In this document: in pieces, positions 23,780 through 31,838 of the stretch | Layout: each line of letters opens with the position of its first letter | Position numbering within the stretch: position 1 is the stretch's first letter | From: an uncultured Alistipes sp. | Lineage (GTDB): Bacteria > Bacteroidota > Bacteroidia > Bacteroidales > Rikenellaceae | DNA: 64,000 nt | Direction: 5' to 3' | Assembly: GCA_947367255.1 (NCBI GenBank) | Contig: CANBCZ010000006.1 | Location: forward strand, 1 to 64,000 | Position numbers and translations under genes: made by a program | Notes under the pieces: generated by a model | Database searches by the model: none | Told to the model about the DNA's origin: nothing | What the model saw: the letters and a program-made list of their open reading frames with translations, nothing else

Positions 23780-25894
23780 ATGAAAAAACTTATTCTTTCG
23801 ATTTTTGCACTGATGGCTTGCTCTGCTGCTCTGGCGCAGCCGGTGATGAGCTATGAGGAGGCAGAGGCAAAGGCTAATGAGATTTTGAAGAGCCTGACAC
23901 TTGAGGAGAAGCTCTCGATGACTCAGGGTCACAACCGTTTCTTCTTCCCGGGAGTTCCGGAGAAGGGTATGCCGTATATCTACACCACCGATGCATCTAT
24001 GGGTGTGAAGAATAAGCAGCATATGCACGATGCGAGCGAGATTATCCTTGCCGAGCGCACAACGCAGTTCCCTGCATTTATTATGCTTGCAGCGACATTC
24101 AACCCCGATTTGGCATACAAGTATGGTCATGCAGTAGGCGAGGAGGCTCGTATGGCGGGTGCAGGTGTTATCCTCGGTCCGGGAATGAATATATATCGTA
24201 ATGCCCGTTGCGGTCGCAACTTCGAGTATCTTGGCGAGGACCCATATCTTGCAGCGTCTATCATCTACGACTATGTGACAGGTATGCAGTCTACCGGTAC
24301 CCTTGCGTGTGCAAAGCACTTTTTGGGTAATCAGACAGAGTTCTACCGCCGTCGTTCAAACTCTATCATCGACGAGCGTGCGATTATGGAGATCTACACC
24401 CCTGCCTTCAAGGCTGCTATCGATGCGGGTGTAGCTACCGTAATGACTGCCTACAATCAGCTCAATGGCGAGTGGGCAGGTGAGAGCAAGTATGTCATTA
24501 CCGACCTGCTCCGTGGTACTCTCGGCTTCAAGGGTATGGTTATGAGTGACTGGAACTCTATCTACGACTGGAAGAATGTTATCCTTTCGGGTCAGAACCT
24601 CGATATGCCGGGTGAGGATGCCTTCTATATCAAGAAGAAGCCTGCGGACCTTGTTGCAGAGGGTGTTGTGACAGAGAAGGATATCGAGAATATGATTCGT
24701 CCGACTATTGCAACCTGTATCCGTTGGGGTCTGTACGACCGCTACAACAGCGGCAAGCAGTACGACCGCTCTTTGGAGGCGAAGCTCCCTGCACATCTTC
24801 AGATTAGCTATCAGACAGCTGCCGAGGGTACAGTTCTGCTCCGCAATAACGGTATTCTGCCGCTCGCTGCGGATAAGAAGTTGCTTGTCGTGGGTAAGTG
24901 GTTTGACAAGGTGCCTCACGGTGGCGGCGCTGCACGCGTTACCGGCTATGATCATAAGACTCTGCAGATGGAACTTCCGAAGGTATTTGGTAATGTCGAG
25001 TTTGTTGCAAATCCTACAGCCGAGCATCTTAAGGCTGCAGAGGTAGTGCTCTGTGTGACAGGTACATACGACTCAGAGAGCTCGGAGCGAGAGTTCGCAA
25101 TGGATAAGAAGGATGAGCAGTTTGTTCGTAATGTTGTGGCAGCAAATCCTAATACCATTGTTCTTGTACACTCGGGCTCTGCTATCGATATGACCGCTTG
25201 GTCGGATAAGTGCGCAGCATTGCTCTATGGTTGGTATCCGGGTCAGAATGGAGCCGAGGCTCTGCGCGATATTATTGCGGGTAAGGTAAATCCGTCAGGT
25301 AAGTTGCCTATGACTATCGAGCGAGATTTTGCCGACTCTCCGGCTGTAAATTCGGTGCCTGAGGGTTTTAACCTTGCAAAGGCGAAGGGTAATCCTAATG
25401 AGAAGGCATTCCATCCGTGGACTTACGATGTACACTACGACGAGTCTGTGCTTGTAGGTTATCGTTGGTACGAGAAGAAGGGTATTCAGACCCTCTTCCC
25501 ATTCGGTTATGGTTTGAGTTATACTACTTTTGAGCTTGCAAAGCCGAAGATTCTGAGCAAGGGTAAGGTTAAGACCCTTACAGACGAGGCTCCGCTCAAG
25601 GTGGCTATTGAGGTCAATAATACAGGTGCTGTTGCCGGTACAGAGGTTGTGCAGCTCTACATTGCAGAGAAGAATCCGACAGTTCTGCGTCCAAATAAGG
25701 AGCTCAAGGCGTTCCGTAAGGTTGCTGTCGAGTCTGGCAAGAAGGCAGTTGTGACTTTCGAGGTGGATAAGAAGATGTGTGCTTTCTGGTGTGATAAGAG
25801 CCACGCGTGGACAACAAATCCGGGCGAGTACGAGATTCTTATCGGTACATCTTCGGCAGATATTGCAGCAGTATTACCATTTGTTGTGAAGTAG
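23780..25894 (+). CDS. Glycoside hydrolase family 3 beta-glycosidase
   Basis: Secreted, probably periplasmic, exo-acting beta-glycosidase of 704 residues with a cleavable signal peptide (ALAQ, about 1-19). Residues about 30-330 form the GH3 N-terminal TIM barrel (GPGMNIYRNARCGRNFEYLGEDPYL split by normal loops; ACAKHFLGN). The nucleophile is Asp257 in GMVMSDW. Residues about 345-560 form the GH3 C-terminal domain, and about 600-700 the Fn3-like domain. Family activity is usually beta-glucosidase or xylosidase; specificity cannot be decided. First gene of a tight operon: an LRR gene starts 6 bp after the stop, in the same reading frame, behind two consecutive TAG codons. Confidence 0.93.
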   Translation: MKKLILSIFALMACSAALAQPVMSYEEAEAKANEILKSLTLEEKLSMTQGHNRFFFPGVPEKGMPYIYTTDASMGVKNKQHMHDASEIILAERTTQFPAFIMLAATFNPDLAYKYGHAVGEEARMAGAGVILGPGMNIYRNARCGRNFEYLGEDPYLAASIIYDYVTGMQSTGTLACAKHFLGNQTEFYRRRSNSIIDERAIMEIYTPAFKAAIDAGVATVMTAYNQLNGEWAGESKYVITDLLRGTLGFKGMVMSDWNSIYDWKNVILSGQNLDMPGEDAFYIKKKPADLVAEGVVTEKDIENMIRPTIATCIRWGLYDRYNSGKQYDRSLEAKLPAHLQISYQTAAEGTVLLRNNGILPLAADKKLLVVGKWFDKVPHGGGAARVTGYDHKTLQMELPKVFGNVEFVANPTAEHLKAAEVVLCVTGTYDSESSEREFAMDKKDEQFVRNVVAANPNTIVLVHSGSAIDMTAWSDKCAALLYGWYPGQNGAEALRDIIAGKVNPSGKLPMTIERDFADSPAVNSVPEGFNLAKAKGNPNEKAFHPWTYDVHYDESVLVGYRWYEKKGIQTLFPFGYGLSYTTFELAKPKILSKGKVKTLTDEAPLKVAIEVNNTGAVAGTEVVQLYIAEKNPTVLRPNKELKAFRKVAVESGKKAVVTFEVDKKMCAFWCDKSHAWTTNPGEYEILIGTSSADIAAVLPFVVK

Positions 25895-25900
25895 TAGACT

Positions 25901-26758
25901 ATGTTTGCACAGGCTAATCAGATTTTATATACCTCTTTGGGCGAAGTTGTTATTTCGCCCAAAGAGTATGGTTTTGGTCCTCGGGTAATCTCAAATATCT
26001 ATGAGAACGGAGTGGGTGTTATTACATTCGACGCTCCGCTGACGGAGTTGTCAAATGAGATGTTCTTTGGTCAGGGAGAGTTGCTCAGTGTAACACTTCC
26101 GGATGGGTTGGAGAGTATAGGTGATATGGCTTTTGCTGCCACATCAATAACAGAAATTGCTATTCCTCAAACCGTTACGGCAATTAAAGACTTTGCATTT
26201 ATGGATTGCAACCATCTCTCCAAGTTCTCGGGGAAATTTGCTTCAGAAGATGGTAGATGTCTTGTTGTTGGTGATGAATTGAGGTCTATTGCTACTGCGG
26301 GGCTGATTAGTTACACTATTCCTGAGGGAGTTGCCAAAGTCGGTATGAATCTGCTTAGCGCTGATACTGATATAGAGGAGATTGTGCTGCCAAGTACAGT
26401 CAAAAGTGTTGAGATGTCAGCCTTTGAAAATTACGACTCTATTGAGCGCATTGTGCTCAATGAGGGACTCGAGGAGATTGGCGGGTTTGCCTTTAACTCT
26501 CCGAATATTGTCGATATGACCATTCCGAGTACGGTAAAATATATTGGTGATGCGCTCTTTTTCCATAATTTTGCGTTGGAGAGATTGATAATGTTGCCTA
26601 CAGTGCCTCCGGAGATGGCTGAACGCTTTATGTTGTGGGGCGAGGATGATGTTATGGATAGGGTAATAGTTGTGCCTCAGCACTCTGTAGAACTCTATCG
26701 CAATGCTGATTGTTGGCGTAAATATAAGAATATAATTGTAGGAAACGAAGAGGTATAA
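25901..26758 (+). CDS. BspA-type leucine-rich repeat protein lacking a signal peptide
   Basis: A 285-residue LRR_5 protein. It begins MFAQANQILYTSLGE: FAQA looks like the last residues of a signal peptide whose hydrophobic part is missing, so the protein as read should stay in the cytoplasm. The next 45 residues (GFGPRVISNIYENGVGVITFD) match the cap preceding the repeats in the two LRR lipoproteins of this window. Five or six repeats follow (LPDGLESIGDMAF, IPQTVTAIKDFAF), ending VVPQHSVELYRNADCWR. It lies between GH3 and an antiporter with 6-bp gaps on both sides. Confidence 0.8.
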   Translation: MFAQANQILYTSLGEVVISPKEYGFGPRVISNIYENGVGVITFDAPLTELSNEMFFGQGELLSVTLPDGLESIGDMAFAATSITEIAIPQTVTAIKDFAFMDCNHLSKFSGKFASEDGRCLVVGDELRSIATAGLISYTIPEGVAKVGMNLLSADTDIEEIVLPSTVKSVEMSAFENYDSIERIVLNEGLEEIGGFAFNSPNIVDMTIPSTVKYIGDALFFHNFALERLIMLPTVPPEMAERFMLWGEDDVMDRVIVVPQHSVELYRNADCWRKYKNIIVGNEEV

Positions 26759-26764
26759 AAATAG

Positions 26765-27931
26765 ATGAAGAAGGTACTATCATTTTCATTTTTGTTGATT
26801 GTAGGTCTGCTGCTCTCCCAACTCCTTCCTGATGTGATGGGTGATGGGTATACAGCAGTCTCTAAGGTGGTCTATATATTGCTCGGAACCTGTCTTGCAT
26901 TTATTATGATTAATGTAGGTCGAGAGTTCGAGTTGGATAAGAGCAATGTGGGTGTATATGTCAAGGATTACTGCGTGGCTATGCTTGCTGCAGCTGCTCC
27001 GTGGTTGCTTATTGCTGCATATTATATCTTCTTCCTCTTGCCGTCTGATATGTGGGGTAGTGGTGAGGCGTGGAAGGAGACGCTGCTGCTCAGCCGATTT
27101 GCAGCACCGACCTCTGCGGGTATTCTCTTCTCTATGCTTGCTGCGCTCGGTCTGCAGCAGAGCTGGATATATCGTAAAATACAGGTGCTTGCTATCTTTG
27201 ACGATCTCGATACTATACTGCTGATGATTCCGTTGCAGATCGTAATGATAGGTTTGCATTGGCAGATGGGTGTGATTCTTTTTGTTGTTATCGGTCTGCT
27301 GTGGTTTGGCTGGAGTAAGATGAGTCACTACAAACTGCGTCAGGATTGGTGGGCGATACTTTTCTATGCGGTCATTGTGTTTGGTATTACTCATGTTATA
27401 TACGTGGTAACTAAGCACTACTTTGGCGCGGATGATGCTCTGCATGTGGAGGTTCTGCTACCTGCATTTGTGCTGGGTATGGTCACTAAACGCGAGCATA
27501 AGGAGTCAAAGAGCGACGAGGGTATTACCACTGCAATCTCTCTGCTCTTTATGCTGCTTGTGGGTATGAGTATGCCGCAAATTAGCGCAAGTGCACACGT
27601 GACTGATGGCAGCATAATGTCGGCGCAGCCTATGCCTTCGTGGGGTGTTATAGCGCTGCACGTACTTGCTGTGTCATTGTTGTCAAATGTGGGTAAATTG
27701 GTGCCTATGCTCTTCTATCGCAAACACTCTGTGCGTGAGCGTTTGGCACTCTCTATCGGTATGTTTACCCGAGGCGAGGTGGGTGCCGGAGTGATATTTA
27801 TTGCACTCGGTTACAGTATTGGCGGTGCTGCACTGCTTATTTCGGTTTTGACCCTTGTGTTCAATCTTATCCTCACCGGTGGATTTGTACTTATAGTCAA
27901 GCGATTAGTGGCAAAGGATAGCGTTAAGTAG
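26765..27931 (+). CDS. Cation:proton antiporter
   Basis: Inner-membrane antiporter of 388 residues with about 11-12 hydrophobic helices, resembling the Na+/H+ exchanger (CPA) fold. Features: IMINVGREFELDKSN near the N-terminus, SRFAAPTSAGILFSMLAALG, the acidic DDLDT after helix 5 (a likely cation site), and the late GMFTRGEVGAGVIFIALGYS, typical of CPA2-type proteins. Predicted to exchange Na+ or K+ for H+. Last gene of the GH3-LRR-antiporter operon, 6 bp after the LRR stop; the functional link to the glycosidase is not obvious. A terminator follows. Confidence 0.85.
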   Translation: MKKVLSFSFLLIVGLLLSQLLPDVMGDGYTAVSKVVYILLGTCLAFIMINVGREFELDKSNVGVYVKDYCVAMLAAAAPWLLIAAYYIFFLLPSDMWGSGEAWKETLLLSRFAAPTSAGILFSMLAALGLQQSWIYRKIQVLAIFDDLDTILLMIPLQIVMIGLHWQMGVILFVVIGLLWFGWSKMSHYKLRQDWWAILFYAVIVFGITHVIYVVTKHYFGADDALHVEVLLPAFVLGMVTKREHKESKSDEGITTAISLLFMLLVGMSMPQISASAHVTDGSIMSAQPMPSWGVIALHVLAVSLLSNVGKLVPMLFYRKHSVRERLALSIGMFTRGEVGAGVIFIALGYSIGGAALLISVLTLVFNLILTGGFVLIVKRLVAKDSVK

Positions 27932-27948
27932 AATCACTGTTTTGAATA

Positions 27949-27986
27949 GAAAAGTGGCATTTGATGAAAAATGTCACTTTTTTTTG
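27949..27986 (+). terminator. Rho-independent terminator
   Basis: AAAAGTGGCATTT pairs with AAATGTCACTTTT, followed by more T. It closes the GH3 operon. Confidence 0.85.
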
Positions 27987-27993
27987 TTTTTGT

Positions 27994-28024
27994 GTTGTAA
28001 AATCTATAAAATTTGCTATCTTTG
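27994..28024 (+). promoter_or_regulatory. Bacteroidetes-type promoter of the biotin protein gene
   Basis: GTTG (27994-27997), a 19-bp spacer and TATCTTTG (28017-28024) lie 53 bp before the ATG. Confidence 0.7.
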
Positions 28025-28077
28025 TTAGTTGATTAACAAAAGATTGAATTTACACAACCAAATAAAAACCTAAAATT

Positions 28078-30189
28078 ATGGCTAAAGTACTTAAAATCAG
28101 GGATTTGACTCTGCGTGATGGTCAGCAGTCATCATTTGCAACCCGTATGACACAGGCTCAGGTTGAGCGCTGCTTGCCATTTTACAAGGATGCACACTTC
28201 TTTGCTATGGAGGTGTGGGGTGGTGCAGTGCCGGATTCGGTAATGCGTTACCTGAATGAGAACCCATGGACTCGTCTTGAGAGCATCAAGGCTGCAGTGG
28301 GTGATGTTTCAAAGCTTACAGCACTCTCTCGTGGTCGTAACCTCTTCGGTTATGCACCTTACACTGACGAGATTATCGAGGGCTTCTGTCGCAACTCTAT
28401 CGAGAGCGGTCTTGGTATTATGCGTATCTTTGACTGCTTGAACGATGTTGATAATGTTAAATCTACAATCAAGTATGTAAAGAAGTATGGCGGTATTGCT
28501 GACTGTGCTGTTTGCTACACTGTAGACCCTAAGTATCCGAAGCTCAGCTTCTGGGATAAACTTAAGGGCAAGAAGAACCCTGCTCTCGTATTTACAGACG
28601 ACTACTTTGTAGGTAAGGCTAAGGAGCTCGCAGCTCTGGGTGCAGATATGATTACTATCAAGGATATGTCTGGTCTTATCCCTCCACAGCGTGTAAGTGC
28701 GCTTGTAAAGAAGCTTAAGGCTGCCGTATCTATTCCAATCGACTTCCACACACACTGTACTCCTGGTTATGGTCTTGCATCTGTATATGCAGCTATCGCT
28801 GCAGGTGTAGATGTTGTTGATACTAACTGCTGGTGGTTCGGTGGTGGTACCGGTGCTCCTGCACTTGAGTTGGTATACCTCTTCTGCCAGAAGCTCGGTA
28901 TTGATTTGGGCGTAAATATGGAGGCTGTGGCTAAGATTAACGAGCAGTTGAAGAATATCCGTTCAGAGCTTAATATCTCTGTATTCGGTGCCGATAAGCC
29001 TGCTCCAAATCCATTCAACCCACTTGTAGATGCAGTTCCTGCTGAGGTAGAGGCAGAGCTCAACCGCGCAGTTAAGGCTGCACAGAGCGAGGATTTCGCT
29101 ACTCTGCTTGCTGCAGCTCAGGCTATCGAGGCTTACTTCGGTTTCCCTGCTCCTAATAAGCTCGTTCAGGAGGCTGAGATCCCTGGCGGTATGTACTCGA
29201 ATATGGTTGCACAGCTCCAGGCTCTTAAGGCAGAGGATATTCTCCCACGCTCTATGGAGCTCATCCCAACCGTTCGTCTCTCTGCAGGTCTTCCACCGCT
29301 TGTAACCCCTACATCACAGATTGTCGGCGCACAGGCTGTAAACTGCGCACTCGACGAGAAGGCAGGTCGTCCTATGTATCACACAAAGAACAATCAGTTC
29401 GTAAACTTGGTAAAGGGTGAGTATGGTAAGACTCCTGTGGCTGTAGATCCTGAGTTCCGCTTCCAGATTTGCGGCGTTCGCGAGGAGACTAACTACGATA
29501 TCTCTAAGTATCAGCAGCAGCCAAATCCTGAGCTCCCTGAGGCAGGTGGCGTGAAGCTCGCTGAGAATGAGAAGGAGGTTCTGCTGCTCGAGCTCTTCCC
29601 ACTCGTTGCTAAACCATACCTTACAAACCTTAAGAAGAAGGCTTATGAGGCTACTGTTGCTGCTACAGCTCCAAAGGCTGAGGATACAGCTACTGCAGCT
29701 GAGGTTAAGCAGCCTATTACCGGTAAGACCGTTCTGGCTCCGCTGCCTGGTAAGGTTATCGACATCAAGGTTAAGGTTGGCGATACTGTAGCTCCGGGTC
29801 AGGAGGTTGTAGTTCTCGAGGCAATGAAGATGGAGAACTCAATTACTGCCGACTTCGGTGGTGTTGTTAAGCAGATCCTTGTTGCTGTAGGTGACAATGT
29901 TGCTACCGATGCAATTATCCTCGAGATTGGTGATGCTGCTCCGGCTGCTGCTCCAGCTCCAAAGGCTGCAGTTGCAGGTAATAAGGTCGTAGCTCCACTG
30001 CCGGGCCGCGTTATCTCTCTGAAGGTTAAGGAGGGTGATGCAGTTGCTGCTGGTGACGAGGTGGCTGTTCTCGAGGCAATGAAGATGGAGAACTCAATCA
30101 CTTCGGACTACTCAGGTACTGTTCAGCAGGTGCTTGTTGCAGAGGGCGAGAATATCGCAACTGACGCAGTGATTATGATTATCGGATAA
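28078..30189 (+). CDS. Pyruvate carboxylase subunit B/oxaloacetate decarboxylase alpha-type protein with two biotinyl domains
   Basis: Cytoplasmic carboxyltransferase of 703 residues. Residues about 1-270 form the HMGL-like TIM barrel (LTLRDGQQSSFATR, IKDMSGLIPP, DFHTHCTPGYG with metal-binding His). About 280-490 is the conserved PYC_OADA domain. An Ala/Pro-rich linker leads to two biotinyl-lipoyl domains (about 545-622 and 632-703), each with EAMKMENSIT; the biotinylated lysines are Lys584 and Lys669. One biotinyl domain is usual. It would carboxylate pyruvate with a separate biotin carboxylase, or decarboxylate oxaloacetate with membrane subunits; neither partner is in the window. mscL follows 31 bp later. 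Confidence 0.93.
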   Translation: MAKVLKIRDLTLRDGQQSSFATRMTQAQVERCLPFYKDAHFFAMEVWGGAVPDSVMRYLNENPWTRLESIKAAVGDVSKLTALSRGRNLFGYAPYTDEIIEGFCRNSIESGLGIMRIFDCLNDVDNVKSTIKYVKKYGGIADCAVCYTVDPKYPKLSFWDKLKGKKNPALVFTDDYFVGKAKELAALGADMITIKDMSGLIPPQRVSALVKKLKAAVSIPIDFHTHCTPGYGLASVYAAIAAGVDVVDTNCWWFGGGTGAPALELVYLFCQKLGIDLGVNMEAVAKINEQLKNIRSELNISVFGADKPAPNPFNPLVDAVPAEVEAELNRAVKAAQSEDFATLLAAAQAIEAYFGFPAPNKLVQEAEIPGGMYSNMVAQLQALKAEDILPRSMELIPTVRLSAGLPPLVTPTSQIVGAQAVNCALDEKAGRPMYHTKNNQFVNLVKGEYGKTPVAVDPEFRFQICGVREETNYDISKYQQQPNPELPEAGGVKLAENEKEVLLLELFPLVAKPYLTNLKKKAYEATVAATAPKAEDTATAAEVKQPITGKTVLAPLPGKVIDIKVKVGDTVAPGQEVVVLEAMKMENSITADFGGVVKQILVAVGDNVATDAIILEIGDAAPAAAPAPKAAVAGNKVVAPLPGRVISLKVKEGDAVAAGDEVAVLEAMKMENSITSDYSGTVQQVLVAEGENIATDAVIMIIG

Positions 30190-30220
30190 CATTTATTAAT
30201 AACTAAAAAACCAAACTATT

Positions 30221-30649
30221 ATGGGATTTTTGAAGGAATTCAAGGCATTTGCCCTTAAGGGTAACGTAATGGATATGGCTGTCGGTGTTATCATCGGTGG
30301 TGCGTTCGGTAAGATTGTTACCTCTTTGGTTAATGACGTAATTATGCCTCCTATCGGTCTTGTTGTCGGTGGTGTTGATTTCACTGACCTCAAGCTCACC
30401 CTTAAGCAGGCTGTTGTAGAGGCAGGTGCAGAGGTTGCTCCTGCAGTAACTTGGAACTACGGTGCATTTATCCAGCAGGTTGTTGACTTTACTATCCTCG
30501 CATTCTGCGTATTTATGATGGTAAAGGTTATGAACAAGCTCCTCAAGAAGGAGGAGGCTAAGCCGGCTCCTGCTCCAGCTCCACCAGCACCAAGCAAGGA
30601 GGAGGTTCTTCTGACCGAGATTCGCGATCTTCTCAAGGAGAAGAAATAG
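30221..30649 (+). CDS. mscL: Large-conductance mechanosensitive channel
   Basis: Inner-membrane homopentameric safety valve that opens at near-lytic tension. The 142-residue length is typical. The N-terminal helix ([20 protein letters not shown]) leads into TM1 ([20 protein letters not shown]) and TM2 ([19 protein letters not shown]), followed by a Pro/Ala-rich linker and the cytoplasmic helix [11 protein letters not shown]. It lies 31 bp after the biotin protein gene and may be cotranscribed. A palindromic repeat starts on the base after its TAG. Confidence 0.96.
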   Translation: MGFLKEFKAFALKGNVMDMAVGVIIGGAFGKIVTSLVNDVIMPPIGLVVGGVDFTDLKLTLKQAVVEAGAEVAPAVTWNYGAFIQQVVDFTILAFCVFMMVKVMNKLLKKEEAKPAPAPAPPAPSKEEVLLTEIRDLLKEKK

Positions 30650-30776
30650 TTTTATCGTGATAGTGGCGCATTTGCGGCACATCCCTTACAAAGCAACGGC
30701 GGCTGTACGTTTTAGTACTATCCGCCGTTGCTTTCTTGCACGATGCACCGCAACTACACCACTCTGACGATAAAAC
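30650..30776. repeat. Dispersed palindromic intergenic element, copy 3
   Basis: Outer arms 30650-30666 (TTTTATCGTGATAGTGG) and 30759-30775 (CCACTCTGACGATAAAA). The inner stem is perfect over 13 bp: AAAGCAACGGCGG (30690-30702) with CCGCCGTTGCTTT (30722-30734). It carries A:T where copy 1 has G:C in the outer arms. It begins directly after the mscL stop. Confidence 0.8.
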
Positions 30777-30814
30777 GGAGCACAGAGGAATTGCAGTGCA
30801 AATAATTAATTAGT

Positions 30815-30920
30815 TGCACATCTCTAAAAGCCCGACAATGGCTGTACGTCCTGTACTATCCATCGTCGGGCTTTTTACGCGATGCGCACCTACTATTACC
30901 TTTTGACGACAAATGAGTGC
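30815..30920. repeat. Dispersed palindromic element, copy 4 (left arm missing)
   Basis: The inner hairpin (AAAAGCCCGAC-A-ATGG with CCAT-C-GTCGGGCTTTTT, 30826-30876) and right end (TTTTGACGACAAA) are present. The left TTTGTCGT arm is absent. It lies about 40 bp after copy 3. Confidence 0.7.
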
Positions 30921-30950
30921 AAAAGGGTAGCATTGTGCAAATTTGGATCT

Positions 30951-31055
30951 TGCACGATGCACCATATCTGACACATTCTGACAACAAATGGGTGCAAAGA
31001 ATAAGCGGCGTGCAAACTCTGAAGATAAAACGGTGCACAGAGTAGTCGTAGTGCA
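30951..31055. repeat. Dispersed palindromic element, right-end fragments
   Basis: TTGCACGATGCACCATATCT onward to TGGGTGCAAAGA nearly repeats the right half of copy 1. It is followed by ACTCTGAAGATAAAACGG, matching the right end of copy 3. With copies 3 and 4 these fragments fill most of the 517-bp gap between mscL and dedA. Confidence 0.65.
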
Positions 31056-31138
31056 CAATATGGCTGTAATGTTTGTCTTTTGAGATAGTATTATTTTTGT
31101 TCGTAGAACAAGGGTGTGGAAATTAGCGAAATATTCAC

Positions 31139-31146
31139 TACCTTTG
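31139..31146 (+). promoter_or_regulatory. Putative -7 element of the DedA gene
   Basis: TACCTTTG 20 bp before the ATG at 31167. It lies inside a longer possible reading frame and so decides the start. Confidence 0.6.
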
Positions 31147-31166
31147 CAGCTGAAAATAGAAGGATA

Positions 31167-31796
31167 ATGGAGTCGTTAGGATTTATTGAGTGGTGTTTGG
31201 AGAATTTGAACTACTGGACCATCACGCTGTTGATGGCAATCGAGAGTTCGTTTATTCCATTCCCGAGCGAGGTTATTGTGCCACCTGCGGCATATAAGGC
31301 TGCTGCTACGGGCGAGTTGAATGTGTGGCTTGTGGTTGTTTTTGCCACTCTTGGAGCGGTTATAGGTGCATTTGTAAACTACTTTCTTGCCCTTTGGCTC
31401 GGTAAACCGATTGTCTATAAGTTTGCAAATAGTCGTCTGGGACATATGTGTCTGCTTGACGAACAGAAGGTTGTAAAGGCAGAGCAGTTTTTTGTTCGCT
31501 ATGGTGTTGTTGCAACGCTTGTAGGTCGTCTTGTGCCCGCTGTGCGTCAGCTTATCTCAATTCCTGCGGGTCTTGCGCGTATGAATATCGCCAAGTTTGC
31601 CCTCTATACAGCCATTGGTGCCGGAGTGTGGAACGGTGTACTTGCAGCGTTGGGTTACTACTTCGAGTCGGTAGTGCCTGAGGAGCAGTTGATAGCAACC
31701 GTTACCGAGTACAGCCACGAGATAGGCTATGCTATTGCAGCTGTGGTGGTTGTGGCACTCGCTTTTATTATCTATAAGGGGGTCAAAAAAGACTGA
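31167..31796 (+). CDS. DedA family membrane protein
   Basis: Inner-membrane protein of 209 residues of the DedA/SNARE-associated family. Established roles in the family include undecaprenyl-phosphate or phospholipid flipping and maintenance of membrane potential. Features: an amphipathic start, the re-entrant region ESSFIPFPSEVIVPPAAYKA, FATLGAVIGAFVNYFLALWLG, and the conserved FFVRYGVVATLVGRLVPAVRQLISIPAGL with Arg residues. The ATG at 31167 is chosen because the -7 element lies upstream of it. A putative -7 element for argS lies just after this gene, so it is probably monocistronic. Confidence 0.92.
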   Translation: MESLGFIEWCLENLNYWTITLLMAIESSFIPFPSEVIVPPAAYKAAATGELNVWLVVVFATLGAVIGAFVNYFLALWLGKPIVYKFANSRLGHMCLLDEQKVVKAEQFFVRYGVVATLVGRLVPAVRQLISIPAGLARMNIAKFALYTAIGAGVWNGVLAALGYYFESVVPEEQLIATVTEYSHEIGYAIAAVVVVALAFIIYKGVKKD

Positions 31797-31813
31797 TTTT
31801 CAACTTTATTTAC

Positions 31814-31821
31814 TATCTTTG
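31814..31821 (+). promoter_or_regulatory. Putative -7 element of argS
   Basis: TATCTTTG 17 bp before the argS ATG. Confidence 0.55.
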
Positions 31822-31838
31822 CACAAAATTTTAATACT

